A DNA stretch of 45,167 nt from Peribacillus saganii (GTDB lineage: Bacteria > Bacillota > Bacilli > Bacillales > DSM-1321). Under the pieces are notes generated by a model, which was not told the origin of the DNA, made no database searches, and worked only from the letters and a program-made list of their open reading frames with translations. Numbering within the stretch: the stretch's first letter is position 1; each line of letters begins with the position of its first letter. Location: NCBI RefSeq assembly GCF_003429095.1, contig NZ_QVTE01000020.1, positions 1-45,167 on the forward strand, in the 5' to 3' direction. Below, piece after piece: positions 8,128 to 16,673 of the stretch. The position numbers were made by a program, and so were the translations under genes.

Positions 8128-9156
8128 TTATTTCAATACACTATCTAAAAATTTAAACACTTCTTCAAGATTTTCTTCTGAATTAAACTGTTCCCCACCG
8201 TGACCAGCACCTTCTATAAGGGATAGAGTGACTTTTTCTTTGCCTATAACGTTCGTTAATTTTTCTGCAAAATCAATTGATTGTTGAGTGGGAACGTTTT
8301 GGTCAGCAGTGCCGTGTTGAATAAAGAAGTACGGATCATTTTTAGTAATGTAGCTTGCTGGATTCGCTTTTTCGGCTTGTTCAACGTTTTCTGTTATATT
8401 ACCTCCAATATATTTACTTTCTGGAGATGTATCTGAACTTCTCTCTCCCAACTTAGGGGTAATTCCTGATTCTACAAATTGCTCGTCCAGTTTTAAGAAT
8501 TCAAGTGGTCCAAACCAATCAATAACAGCCTTTACTTCAGAGGAATACTTTGGGTTTTCAGGTTTTTCACCATTTAACGAGTTATCATCCCCACTTGTAC
8601 CAGCTAAAGCCGCTAAGTTTCCACCAGCACTATTTCCCCATACAGCAATGTTGCTAGGGTCCAAGTTATACTCTTTGGCATTCTTCTTAATATATCGAAT
8701 CGCTGCTTTTACATCATTTATCGCTGCAGGAAAAATAGCTTCACCGGATAGTCTATAATTAACCGGCACAACAGCATACCCGCGATTCACACCTTCCAGC
8801 GTAGGAGAAAGGTCTGCACCTGTTTTATCTCCCTTCATAAATCCGCCGCCGTGAATAGCAACAATTACCGGGAAAGGACCTTCACCTTCATTCGGCAAAT
8901 AAATATCCAACTTTTGTATTTCAGATTTGCTGCCATAGGCAACATCTTTATACTTAGTCTTGATGTTTGATGTATCTATGCTTTCTTCTTCAGGTCCACC
9001 GCCGCCTGACTTTTCGGTAGAATCAGGCTTCTCATTTGAAATGTTAGCTGATGAATTTTTTGCGGCTGCTGTATCCTCTGAACTGCTCGTTGAACAGCCT
9101 GCAAATAGAGTGGCCGCTAGGGACATGGATAATAATAATGGTATAGTTTTTTTCAT
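8128..9156 (-). CDS. Lipoprotein alpha/beta-hydrolase (esterase)
   Basis: This encodes 342 aa. The signal peptide ends in the lipobox LFAGC (Cys21), so the protein should be lipid-anchored outside the membrane. A Ser/Gly/Glu-rich linker follows, and from about residue 65 an alpha/beta-hydrolase fold of the HSL/BD-FAE type. It has the oxyanion motif HGGG (102-105), nucleophile S176 in GNSAGG, an Asp in GTADQNVP and a His in GAGHGG. These features predict a carboxylesterase. The substrate is not clear; acetylated sugars or feruloyl esters are typical for relatives. The start ATG is supported by CAGGAG. It lies 116 bases downstream of a kinase gene on the same strand, so it may be a target of that two-component system. 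Confidence 0.88.
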   Translation of the reverse strand: MKKTIPLLLSMSLAATLFAGCSTSSSEDTAAAKNSSANISNEKPDSTEKSGGGGPEEESIDTSNIKTKYKDVAYGSKSEIQKLDIYLPNEGEGPFPVIVAIHGGGFMKGDKTGADLSPTLEGVNRGYAVVPVNYRLSGEAIFPAAINDVKAAIRYIKKNAKEYNLDPSNIAVWGNSAGGNLAALAGTSGDDNSLNGEKPENPKYSSEVKAVIDWFGPLEFLKLDEQFVESGITPKLGERSSDTSPESKYIGGNITENVEQAEKANPASYITKNDPYFFIQHGTADQNVPTQQSIDFAEKLTNVIGKEKVTLSLIEGAGHGGEQFNSEENLEEVFKFLDSVLK

Positions 9157-9217
9157 TTCGTATCACTCCTGTTTGTTTTGGATGATTTTTCTACAAGAAA
9201 ATCGTAACAAAACAATG

Positions 9218-9233
9218 TGGCACAAAAATGGCA
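9218..9233 (-). promoter_or_regulatory. Possible 11-bp-spaced direct repeat upstream of the esterase
   Basis: TGGCA occurs at 9218 and 9229 (TGCCA on the coding strand), spaced 11 bases apart, in the gap between the kinase and the esterase. The spacing suits an OmpR-type regulator. The half-site differs from the one at 11221-11236, so a common regulator is uncertain. Confidence 0.25.
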
Positions 9234-9272
9234 GAAAAACGAGATAAAGCGTACATTTTTTTGGCGGGAACT

Positions 9273-10508
9273 CTATCCTCTTTTAAGGGTAATAGTAAAT
9301 GTTGTTCCTAAATTTAATTGGCTTTTAACACTAATCTTCTCCCCAAGCTGCGCCATGATTTCATGTGCTATTGAAAGGCCAAGGCCACTGCCCGCGCTAT
9401 TATGTGAGAGGTCTTCTTTATTAAATCGATCAAATATGTGAGGGAGAAATTCCCTAGAGATTCCTGGACCGTTATCTGTAATCATTATCTCCACTTTTTT
9501 GCTAATACTTTTTGCATCAATTGTAATGAACCCATTTTCCGGAGTGAACTTAAACGCGTTATCCAGCAATATGGTAAGAACTTGTATAATCCGATCTTCA
9601 TTTGAATATGTTTGCGGCAGATTTTTTGCCCGCTCAGTTATATGAAATTGAAGATCCATATCATCTGCTAGAACTGAAAAGGGCTCCGACACCCGTTCAA
9701 TTAATTGATTTGTATTAATAGCTGATTTAGTAAATGCAATTTTCTTGCTTTGTAATCGCGATAACTCTAGTAAATCGGAAATGAGTTTTTCAAGGCGAGC
9801 GCTTTCTCTTAATATGATGCTGTAATATTGGTCGATTCTTGATTGGTCTCTAACTACGTGGTCTGATAGTGTTTCAGTCAAGGCTTTTATAGACGCAAGA
9901 GGGGATTTTAATTCATGGCTTATATTTGCAATATAATCTTTTCGCATTTGTTCAAGCTGATTCTTCTCTTTAATAAACAAAGTTAGAAAGACCAGAATTA
10001 TGATTGTTCCAATTGCTAATGTAGTAAAGAATACAAGATAAAAACCATGAAGGGCAGCCTTGTAAGCACGTGCCGGTTTTAAGAGAAAGATGCTGCCTGT
10101 TACTTTATTGTTTTGGACGATAGACTGTCCGATCACAATTGCTTTTGAAGAAAAGTCGGGTATTTCCTTAATTTCGACCACTGTTTTGCCACTAACAATT
10201 TTAGGTAAATACGATTTTAAAACGTTTTTCATTTTGGTTTCTGAAAAAGATGGGGAAACGTCCTCTTTAAATATATCGATTTCATTTCCGTGGACATTAT
10301 ATGCTTTAATAAGGAAATCATCGTTCCTCCTAATTTTTTCTCCATTAGAAACATGTTCTCTTATTAAAGTAAGATGAGGTTGCAGTTCATCAATCTTTGA
10401 TTGTATAAAGTAATGTTTAATAGCAAAAGCACCTAACAGCTGCCCTAAAATAAATATAGATAAAATCACTAATGCAATTGAGAGTTTACTAGAGAAAAAT
10501 CTTTTCAT
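9273..10508 (-). CDS. Sensor histidine kinase
   Basis: This is a 411-aa kinase. TM1 is at about 10-30, a 125-residue extracytoplasmic sensor domain follows, and TM2 is at 157-179. I see no clear HAMP domain, because the HisKA helix begins soon after TM2. The phospho-acceptor is H198 in ISHELKSPLAS. HATPase_c has NAFKFTP (N box), DNGPGI (G1), FDRFNK (F box) and SGLGLSI (G2). The start ATG overlaps the stop of the regulator gene by four bases (ATGA), so the two are translationally coupled. The lipoprotein esterase follows. The signal sensed is unknown. Confidence 0.92.
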   Translation of the reverse strand: MKRFFSSKLSIALVILSIFILGQLLGAFAIKHYFIQSKIDELQPHLTLIREHVSNGEKIRRNDDFLIKAYNVHGNEIDIFKEDVSPSFSETKMKNVLKSYLPKIVSGKTVVEIKEIPDFSSKAIVIGQSIVQNNKVTGSIFLLKPARAYKAALHGFYLVFFTTLAIGTIIILVFLTLFIKEKNQLEQMRKDYIANISHELKSPLASIKALTETLSDHVVRDQSRIDQYYSIILRESARLEKLISDLLELSRLQSKKIAFTKSAINTNQLIERVSEPFSVLADDMDLQFHITERAKNLPQTYSNEDRIIQVLTILLDNAFKFTPENGFITIDAKSISKKVEIMITDNGPGISREFLPHIFDRFNKEDLSHNSAGSGLGLSIAHEIMAQLGEKISVKSQLNLGTTFTITLKRG

Positions 10509-11194
10509 ATGATTTCCTCAAACTTGTAGCCCACTCCATACACGGACTTTATTAAAAAATGTGGAGATGCCTTTGCAACTTTTTGCCGTATTCGTTTAAT
10601 TAAGGTGTCTACTGCACGTGTATCTCCGGTATAATCATATCCCCATATTTTGTACAGCATCTCCTCACGATTTATCACTTTGCCTATGTTTTTAACTAGG
10701 TATGCTAATAACTTAACCTCTTTGGCCGTAAGTTCAATCTCCTGATTATTAATGATAACACCGTATCCGTCTATATCAATTGAGAGATTGGCTGCTTTCA
10801 AGTAATTGGGGGCTTCTTGTTTGGGTTGTACCCGTTTAAGAATTGTTTTGATTCTAATCACTACTTCACGTGGAGAAAAAGGTTTTGTCAAATAATCATC
10901 TGCACCGATTTCCAGGCCAATGATTCGATCCATTTCTTCTCCTCTTGCACTAAGCATTATGATTGGAATGTCACTCGTTTTACGTATTTCTTTACAGACC
11001 TCAGTCCCAAAACGTCCGGGAAGCATTATATCGAGCACTACTAAATCGAATTTGTTTTCTTTTAGAAGCTTAAGTGCCTGCTCTCCGTCATAAGCAGAAA
11101 CGCTACTCATGTTTTCAGCTTGCAAATAGGCGTTGATACTTTCGTGAACAGCAACATTGTCATCACAGATTAAAACCGTCACTTTATAGTCCAT
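10505..11194 (-). CDS. OmpR-family response regulator
   Basis: This encodes 229 aa. The receiver domain has DD at 11-12, phospho-acceptor D55 in VVLDIMLPG and K104 in YLTKPF. A winged-helix C-terminal domain follows (LTAKEVKLLAYLV, GDTRAVDTLIKRIR, VYGVGYKF). The start is ATG 11194, with AAGGGA 9 bases upstream. The frame extends 8 codons further without a ribosome binding site. It is the first gene of a minus-strand unit with the kinase and probably the esterase. A GTTCA direct repeat at 11-base spacing lies 27-48 bases upstream. Confidence 0.92.
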   Translation of the reverse strand: MDYKVTVLICDDNVAVHESINAYLQAENMSSVSAYDGEQALKLLKENKFDLVVLDIMLPGRFGTEVCKEIRKTSDIPIIMLSARGEEMDRIIGLEIGADDYLTKPFSPREVVIRIKTILKRVQPKQEAPNYLKAANLSIDIDGYGVIINNQEIELTAKEVKLLAYLVKNIGKVINREEMLYKIWGYDYTGDTRAVDTLIKRIRQKVAKASPHFLIKSVYGVGYKFEEII

Positions 11195-11220
11195 AATTCG
11201 ATTTCCCTTCAATATCAAGA

Positions 11221-11242
11221 GTTCATTTTTTGTTCAATGAAC
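11221..11242 (-). promoter_or_regulatory. Possible autoregulatory site of the second two-component system
   Basis: GTTCA occurs at 11221 and 11232, exactly 11 bases apart. The second copy is also part of the palindrome GTTCAATGAAC (11232-11242). It lies just upstream of the regulator start, where an OmpR-type protein could bind. Confidence 0.35.
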
Positions 11243-11408
11243 TGAATTTTATAATCGAACACTATGTTTCCATACATTTAGAAAGAATGCAATTTGAATA
11301 TACTATTGACCACATCTATAGAATACAAGGTAGCTGTGAAAAATACCGACTATTACCTCTGGTAGTTGAAGGGTATTTAGTGCTATAGCAACATGAAATG
11401 TAGTTAAT

Positions 11409-11603
11409 GGGATCTATTTATATAAAACTGGTAGACCAATATAAGAGGTACCAAATCATTTAAAAGAGGATGTGAAATTAGCATCCAACGAGAATCCAAG
11501 AGGTCCATCTACTAAAGCGATTAAAGCAATTTCTGAGTCTTTAAACAATCTTAAACGGTATCCTGATTCCCATCCTGCTAATTTGAAAAAAGGCACTCAG
11601 TAA
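11409..11603 (+). pseudogene. hisC fragment (histidinol-phosphate aminotransferase)
   Basis: The frame reads YKTGRPI, a TAA stop at 11442-11444, EVPNHLKED, then VKLASNENPRGPSTKAI and SLNNLKRYPDSH, and stops at 11601. This is the N-terminal signature of HisC-type aminotransferases (pyridoxal-phosphate enzymes of histidine synthesis). Only about 60 of some 360 codons remain. The internal TAA replaces a residue where relatives have Glu or Asp. No start codon or ribosome binding site is visible. Confidence 0.7.
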
Positions 11604-11703
11604 TTATTGTCCAATAGTATTTTTTTCGTTTAGTTAAATAAGACTTTGTAGGGATTTTATGGAATAGGGGTGATATAAACAGAAGATAAATCGGATAAAT
11701 GGT

Positions 11704-11781
11704 ATGCGTTTGAAATTATTAGTGATGGTGTTAGTTGTAACATTTTTATTTACCAAAACGGCTTGTTCTTCTGATATCTAA
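11704..11781 (+). pseudogene. Lipoprotein signal-peptide stub
   Basis: A 25-aa frame (MRLKLLVMVLVVTFLFTKTAC, then SSDI) looks like a lipoprotein signal sequence ending right after its Cys. It has no good ribosome binding site, and nothing follows it in frame. It is probably the front end of a deleted lipoprotein gene. Confidence 0.35.
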
Positions 11782-12405
11782 AAGGTAGTGGTCGGTAAAC
11801 ACTGCTACATTCTAATTTTTCTATGCATTATTCATTTAACAGAGTTGATTTTGGAAGCGATGCTGAACCTTTGTAAATCAATCTTTTTAAACTTAATTAT
11901 CTCAGTTAATGTCTTCTAATTCTGGAACAAGATTGACAGGGGAGGGGTCGTCGGATCGAACCCTTCACAGATTATCTGAGAGGAAAGTAGTTTCAAATCC
12001 TTGCTATACAAGGGTGTGGATCTTTTTGTTTTTAAAGGAATTTTGTTCCGGATTTATTGTGATGAACAATACCACAAGTTACGGTTAAATAAAATTAGAG
12101 GGTGTCTGTCGGTTCACTTGTAACGGAAACCAATGCCTTAACCCTTGCAAGAAGCTGAGTTAAGGCATTGGTCTTTGGGTGTTCCTGGGGCCATGTTGAC
12201 GGACTTCTCACTTTTTTACCAGTTTAAATTAGCTTATAATTATCAGAAAATAGTAGATATTTTATTCTATAAATAATTATAATAGATATGATATGGTTAT
12301 AATTGAGAAAGAAAAGATGTTTTCCTAGGTGGTGACTTGCTTTTTGTGACATGTAGCATGAGCGCCTACTCTTTATTGCAAATATAGGGAATAAGGAAGG
12401 TTATA
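11782..12405. other. Gene-free stretch upstream of mqo
   Basis: No gene is visible. It holds the long hairpin at 12129-12172, listed separately. A weaker CTTG/CAAG stem near 12000-12020 lies before a T-rich run and could end a lost transcript. The last 80 bases are AT-rich promoter-like DNA before mqo. Confidence 0.4.
12129..12172. repeat. Perfect 14-bp inverted repeat, possible MITE core
   Basis: ACCAATGCCTTAAC (12129-12142) pairs perfectly with 12159-12172 around a 16-base loop. No T tract follows, so it is not a normal terminator. Outside it, GTGTCTGTCGG (about 12102-12112) resembles the reverse complement of the bases near 12193-12207 (TTGACGGACTTC), which suggests a small inverted-repeat element or an IS end. 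Confidence 0.35.
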
Positions 12406-13908
12406 ATGAGCAGCATACAGAAAACAACAGACGTTATCTTAATTGGTGCCGGAATCATGAGTGCGACTTTAGGGACACTCTTGAAAGAGTTAGTACCGGA
12501 ATGGAATATTAAAGTGTTTGAGAAGCTCGAAAAAGCAGGCGAGGAAAGCTCTAACGAATGGAATAATGCAGGGACAGGGCATGCCGCACTGTGCGAGCTT
12601 AACTACACTGTGGAAAAACCAGACGGATCTATAGATATTAGCAAAGCGATTAAAATTAATGAACAGTTCCAGGTTTCAACGCAGTTTTGGTCTTATCTTG
12701 TAAACAGCAAGCTGATCAATAATCCGCAGGAATTTATCATGCCACTGCCTCATATGAGTATGGTACAAGGGGAAGAAAATGTAACGTTTTTAAAGAAACG
12801 TTTTAAAGCGCTGTCAAACAATCCCCTTTTTAAAGGGATGGAATTTTCCAATGACCCAGCAAAACTTGTGGAATGGATTCCGCTTATCATGGAAGGCCGT
12901 ACATCGAATGAACCAATAGCGGCAACAAAAATCGACTCTGGAACGGATGTCAACTTTGGTGCTTTAACACGCATGTTGTTTGACCACTTACAGACTAAAA
13001 ACGTTGATATCAAATACAATCATAGTGTGGAAAATATTAAACGTACTAGCGATGGCTCGTGGGAATTAAAAGTGCGGAATGTCTTTAGCGGTAGCGTTAA
13101 GCACCATAGGGCAAAATTTGTCTTTATCGGAGGCGGTGGCGGAAGCCTGCATTTACTGCAAAAAACCGGTATTCCTGAGTCAAAACATATTGGCGGATTT
13201 CCGGTAAGCGGAATATTTATGGTATGCAATAATCCGGAAGTTGTAGCGCAGCATCATGCAAAAGTATACGGCAAAGCGAAGGTTGGTGCTCCGCCAATGT
13301 CTGTTCCGCATCTTGACACACGATTTATTGAAAACAAAAAGTCGTTACTATTTGGACCATTTGCAGGCTTCTCACCGAAGTTCTTAAAAACGGGTTCAAT
13401 GTTTGATTTAGTCACTTCGGTAAAACCGAGTAATGTCTTAACGATGTTAGCGGCAGGCGCAAAAGAGATGTCATTGACTAAATACCTGATCCAGCAAGTA
13501 ATGTTATCGAAAGAACAGCGTATGGAAGAGTTACGCGAATTTATTCCGAACGCGAAAAGCGAGGATTGGGATTTAGTAGTAGCGGGCCAGCGTGTACAAG
13601 TTATCAAAGATACGGAAGCAGGCGGCAAAGGAACGCTTCAATTTGGTACGGAGGTGATTACTGCTGCTGATGGCTCGATTGCAGCATTACTAGGTGCTTC
13701 TCCGGGTGCATCAACAGCAGTTCACGTTATGCTGGAAGTAATCAAAAAATGCTTCCCGCAAGAAATGCAAGAGTGGGAACCAAAAATCAAAGAAATGATT
13801 CCTTCTTATGGGTTGTCACTAATGGAAAACCCAGCGCTTCTTCAAAAAGTTCACACTTCAACAGCGCAAGCTCTTTGTCAACGCAAAAACGAACCGGTCT
13901 ATAGTTAA
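12406..13908 (+). CDS. mqo: Malate:quinone oxidoreductase
   Basis: This 500-aa FAD enzyme oxidises malate to oxaloacetate and passes electrons to menaquinone at the inner face of the membrane, an alternative to NAD-dependent malate dehydrogenase. The FAD-binding [12 protein letters not shown] lies at residues 12-23. Family segments follow: [21 protein letters not shown] (near 50-70), [13 protein letters not shown] (near 185), [14 protein letters not shown] (near 240) and [13 protein letters not shown] (near 435). The length matches the family. The start ATG follows AAGGAAGG at 8 bases. It is a single gene, followed by terminators at 14072 and 14187. Confidence 0.97.
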   Translation: MSSIQKTTDVILIGAGIMSATLGTLLKELVPEWNIKVFEKLEKAGEESSNEWNNAGTGHAALCELNYTVEKPDGSIDISKAIKINEQFQVSTQFWSYLVNSKLINNPQEFIMPLPHMSMVQGEENVTFLKKRFKALSNNPLFKGMEFSNDPAKLVEWIPLIMEGRTSNEPIAATKIDSGTDVNFGALTRMLFDHLQTKNVDIKYNHSVENIKRTSDGSWELKVRNVFSGSVKHHRAKFVFIGGGGGSLHLLQKTGIPESKHIGGFPVSGIFMVCNNPEVVAQHHAKVYGKAKVGAPPMSVPHLDTRFIENKKSLLFGPFAGFSPKFLKTGSMFDLVTSVKPSNVLTMLAAGAKEMSLTKYLIQQVMLSKEQRMEELREFIPNAKSEDWDLVVAGQRVQVIKDTEAGGKGTLQFGTEVITAADGSIAALLGASPGASTAVHVMLEVIKKCFPQEMQEWEPKIKEMIPSYGLSLMENPALLQKVHTSTAQALCQRKNEPVYS

Positions 13909-13965
13909 TTCTTTGGATGTAGAAACAAAGGCTTTTAATAAAAAAGTTTAAGCAACTTTTTATCA

Positions 13966-14046
13966 ATGAAAAACTGTTTCTATGATGAAGAGTTTGAAAA
14001 ATACAGAGATAAAATAAAGAAATTACTTATAGAATTGAGTAAATAA
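13966..14046 (+). CDS. Tiny ORF after mqo
   Basis: This is a 26-aa frame (MKNCFYDEEFEKYRDKIKKL, then LIELSK) with charged helical character, followed by a terminator at 14072. There is no clear ribosome binding site. It could be a remnant of a larger gene. I cannot assign a function. Confidence 0.2.
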   Translation: MKNCFYDEEFEKYRDKIKKLLIELSK

Positions 14047-14071
14047 TAGAATATGATTAGAAATAAAACAT

Positions 14072-14108
14072 AGAGCCTTTGATTCTTTGGATTGAAGGCT
14101 CTTTTTTA
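14072..14108 (+). terminator. Terminator after mqo
   Basis: AGAGCCTT (14072-14079) pairs with AAGGCTCT (14095-14102), with an additional inner GATT/GGAT pairing, followed by TTTTTT. Confidence 0.8.
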
Positions 14109-14186
14109 ATATTCGAAATTAAACAGTTTACGGTGAACCGAATCATAAGTAGATGGAGGTCCCATGTTTTTACTTATATGAATACT

Positions 14187-14223
14187 AAAAGCACATCAAT
14201 ATGAATAGTTGGGGTGCTTTTTT
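14187..14223 (+). terminator. Second terminator-like hairpin
   Basis: AAAGCAC pairs with GTGCTTT (14214-14220) across a 19-base loop and is followed by TTT. It is weaker than the one at 14072. Confidence 0.5.
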
Positions 14224-14249
14224 GCTTATATTTAGCTGATAAATTTGAT

Positions 14250-14510
14250 TGTAAAATCTTGTCTTGGTCCGGTAAATCATCATGGTGCCATTGACAATTT
14301 TGCTGTCTATCCGGGCCCTATGTAAGGACTTTTCCTATATGGATCGGGAGCCGGGCATAATCAATCGGTGATACGCGCAAGCCTTCTGAAGCTGCCGATT
14401 GTTCTGGAAATCATTGGAGAACGTCCATTCAAGTTCGACCCACTTGTCCAACTTTATAAACAAGCGGCGGCTCAGGATGGTGATCACTATCCGACAGGGC
14501 CTGCTAGGTG
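14250..14510 (+). pseudogene. Luciferase-like monooxygenase fragment, diverged relative of the gene at 20264
   Basis: The DNA aligns by eye with about positions 20702-20945 of the intact gene. Shared runs include TGGTCCGGTAAA, GTCTATCCG, GGATCGGGAGC and ATAAACAAGCGGCGGCT. In the readable frame the protein gives GSGAGHNQSVIRASLLKLP and RPFKFDPLVQLYKQAAA, against GSGGNSQSVIRAGLLGLP and RPVQFAPLVQLYKQAAA in the intact copy. It has no start, contains a stop, and ends soon after the match. The substitutions suggest a separate paralog, not a recent duplicate. Confidence 0.8.
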
Positions 14511-14634
14511 ATTGTCGCTTCAGAAGGGCAAGATGTTTATGTTCGATGCCAGTTAAAAAATTCCCATTATAAATTTTCCATAAAATAGAGATACAGCTAA
14601 TTAACACATTAGGAATAGGTATATGAATGTCATA

Positions 14635-14708
14635 AATAAGACAAGTTTCTACTGATTTAGGGTCTAGTTAGACCTTGTATTAGAGTACTTGGTCTTATTT
14701 TTTTTCCT
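14635..14708 (+). terminator. Branched terminator-like structure
   Basis: AAGACAAG (14637-14644) can pair with CTTGGTCTT (about 14688-14696) with one bulge, enclosing an inner hairpin GGTCTA/TAGACC (14661-14674). A run of eight Ts follows. It may be the terminator of the lost monooxygenase gene or a leader element of the genes downstream. Confidence 0.45.
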
Positions 14709-14944
14709 CATTTTTGCCTATACATAACCTTATATAACATCATAAGGTACAGCATGGTGCTAAGAATTTTTGGAGATGACGAGAACGTAATAGTGAGGAT
14801 GTGCTGGTATCCAATTAATGAAAGGAATACATCATTCTATTAATACAGGATACTTAAACAGAAGATCTGATATTTGGTGGAACAGTTTTCCATCTAAGGA
14901 AAACTTCTGATTAAAGGGTTGAAAAATGATTAGGAGGTTTAACA

Positions 14945-15097
14945 TTGAGCAATGATGTCCATGAAGTTGATGACAGAATTGAAAAAATGATGCTCCCAGA
15001 AAATCAGGGGGGAGACCCAACAACTAGAGATTATTTTTGGTATATTTCACTCGGTATTTTCTTTCCAATGATTTTGCTTATATGGGGATGGTTTTAA
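14945..15097 (+). CDS. Small single-TM protein coupled to an NCS1 permease
   Basis: This encodes 50 aa from TTG 14945, preceded by TTAGGAGG at 7 bases. The N-terminal half is charged (SNDVHEVDDRIEKMMLPEN). The C-terminal half is one hydrophobic helix (YFWYISLGIFFPMILLIWGW). The stop codon TAA overlaps the ATG of the permease gene by one base, which is typical of translational coupling and of subunits made in fixed ratio. I do not recognise a named family. The likely role is an accessory peptide of the permease, by analogy with small symporter subunits known for other transporters. Confidence 0.7.
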   Translation: MSNDVHEVDDRIEKMMLPENQGGDPTTRDYFWYISLGIFFPMILLIWGWF

Positions 15098-16503
15098 TGG
15101 TGAACTATCCGCAAAATCATAAATCAGACACAGAGAGTATATTTCCGGTTCTTAAAAAGGATAGGAAATGGAGTTCGAATGATTTATTACTAGTTTCAAT
15201 CAGCAATTCTGTTGCTACCTGGTGCTTTCTCATGGGTGGTTTTGCGGGTTATTTTCTAAATGCAAAAATGGGCAGTATCGCATTAATTGCAGGCTCAATG
15301 ATTGGTATTTTTTTTGTGGCACTCGCTCTTGTTCCAATCACAACGAAATATGGACTTGAAAGTGTTATAACTTCTAAACTTTTTTTCGGAAATAGGGGCT
15401 GGATCATTGCGTTAATCCTACAATATATTTCTGTTATCGGATGGAATTCGATCTTACTTATCTTTTTCGGAAAAGCAGCCAGCAGAATGTTAATAGAAGC
15501 TGGCTTAATAAGTGCCGGTACAAAAAATCTGGGAATGTCAGTACTTACCCTTATCGCCCTAATTTTTGTCTGGTTTTCTTTACGAAAAGGTGCAATATCT
15601 GTCCGGATCATTTCTAAAATTATTGCAGTCATCATTATGTCGATAGGTGCCTGGATGTTTTATATGATCATAAACAATTTTGGGATTAGTGGCATTGCTG
15701 AAGCTAAGCCATTAGCATCCTCAGGGGACAAACTTTGGGATTATGTAACTGGGGTAGAAATCGGTTTAGTGAGTCTTATGGCATGGTGGCCGTATATCGG
15801 CGGAATGGTTCGTGTGGTTCCGAAAACAAGCCAGGCTACCATTCCAGCAATGCTTGGACTTGGGTTACCTGTTGCGATAATGAGCATCATCGGACTATTC
15901 TCTATTTTAGTAATCGGAGATTCAGATCCAACAAGCTGGATGACGGAGCTTGGAGGAGTAGTGATTGGAAGTATTGCGCTGCTTTTCATTGCGTTGGCGA
16001 ACTTTGGATCGGCTGTTATTGGCGTTTATATCTCAAGTCTTGGACTAAGGCATATACCTTTCATGCAAAAGCTTTCCTGGAATCAAACGACTGGTTTGGC
16101 GTTAATGCCGGTAGCATTGATAGTCATTTTTATCCCAGGTGTGTTCTTTGATAACTTCGGAACTTTCCTTACTTTATCAGGGGTTTTATTCGCCCCGCTA
16201 ATCGGGATACAGATTGTAGATTATCATTTGTTTAGGAACAGAAGATTGGATGTTAAAGAGCTTTATAATCCATCTTTAAACTCTTCCTATACTTTCTTAA
16301 GGGGCTGGAATCCTGCCGGTATTTTAGGAATGGTTGTCGGTTTTTTTACTTATTTATATCTTCTTGATCCAATAACATATGAATCAAATGCTCCTTATCA
16401 ATATGTTACAGCAACGCTTCCCACAATGTTTATAGGCGCATTTGTTTATTGGACAGTTACCAAATGGATCGTAATCCCAAGAGGATGGGGTGGGTATAAA
16501 TAA
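15097..16503 (+). CDS. NCS1-family permease (cytosine/purine/thiamine-precursor type)
   Basis: This is a 468-aa polytopic protein with about 12 transmembrane helices, of the nucleobase:cation symporter-1 family. Features include the N-terminal WSSNDLLLVSISNSVATW before TM1, GNRGWIIALILQYISVIGWN in the third and fourth helices, and AWWPYIGGMVRVVP in the middle. The C-terminus has GVLFAPLIGIQIVDYHLFR, a segment typical of cytosine, hydroxymethylpyrimidine and allantoin permeases. The substrate cannot be read from sequence. The start is ATG 15097, which overlaps the stop of the small gene. The frame is open upstream to 15037, but that part lies inside the small gene. Confidence 0.88.
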   Translation: MVNYPQNHKSDTESIFPVLKKDRKWSSNDLLLVSISNSVATWCFLMGGFAGYFLNAKMGSIALIAGSMIGIFFVALALVPITTKYGLESVITSKLFFGNRGWIIALILQYISVIGWNSILLIFFGKAASRMLIEAGLISAGTKNLGMSVLTLIALIFVWFSLRKGAISVRIISKIIAVIIMSIGAWMFYMIINNFGISGIAEAKPLASSGDKLWDYVTGVEIGLVSLMAWWPYIGGMVRVVPKTSQATIPAMLGLGLPVAIMSIIGLFSILVIGDSDPTSWMTELGGVVIGSIALLFIALANFGSAVIGVYISSLGLRHIPFMQKLSWNQTTGLALMPVALIVIFIPGVFFDNFGTFLTLSGVLFAPLIGIQIVDYHLFRNRRLDVKELYNPSLNSSYTFLRGWNPAGILGMVVGFFTYLYLLDPITYESNAPYQYVTATLPTMFIGAFVYWTVTKWIVIPRGWGGYK

Positions 16504-16637
16504 GAATAGAGCGGTGTCCCAGGATCAGAAGCCGAATGCATTGTCAAATTATTTTTGGAAAATGTACGGATGCAAAAGAAAGGAATCATGTTGTTTAAGT
16601 ATCATCCGTGATTCTAAAAGCCAGTTAGGATACCCAA

Positions 16638-16673
16638 AAAAACTTCCTGAAATGACACAATCAGGAAGTTTTT
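16638..16673. terminator. Shared bidirectional terminator between the NCS1 and BCCT genes
   Basis: AAAAACTTCCTGA (16638-16650) pairs with TCAGGAAGTTTTT (16661-16673) around a 10-base loop. The right arm includes the stop codon of the minus-strand BCCT gene, so the two convergent genes share one compact signal. Confidence 0.88.

Noticed and set aside
11930..12030. Riboswitch or tRNA-like element upstream of mqo
   Set aside because: I found only a weak stem and no known conserved core, and no gene follows within a normal leader distance.
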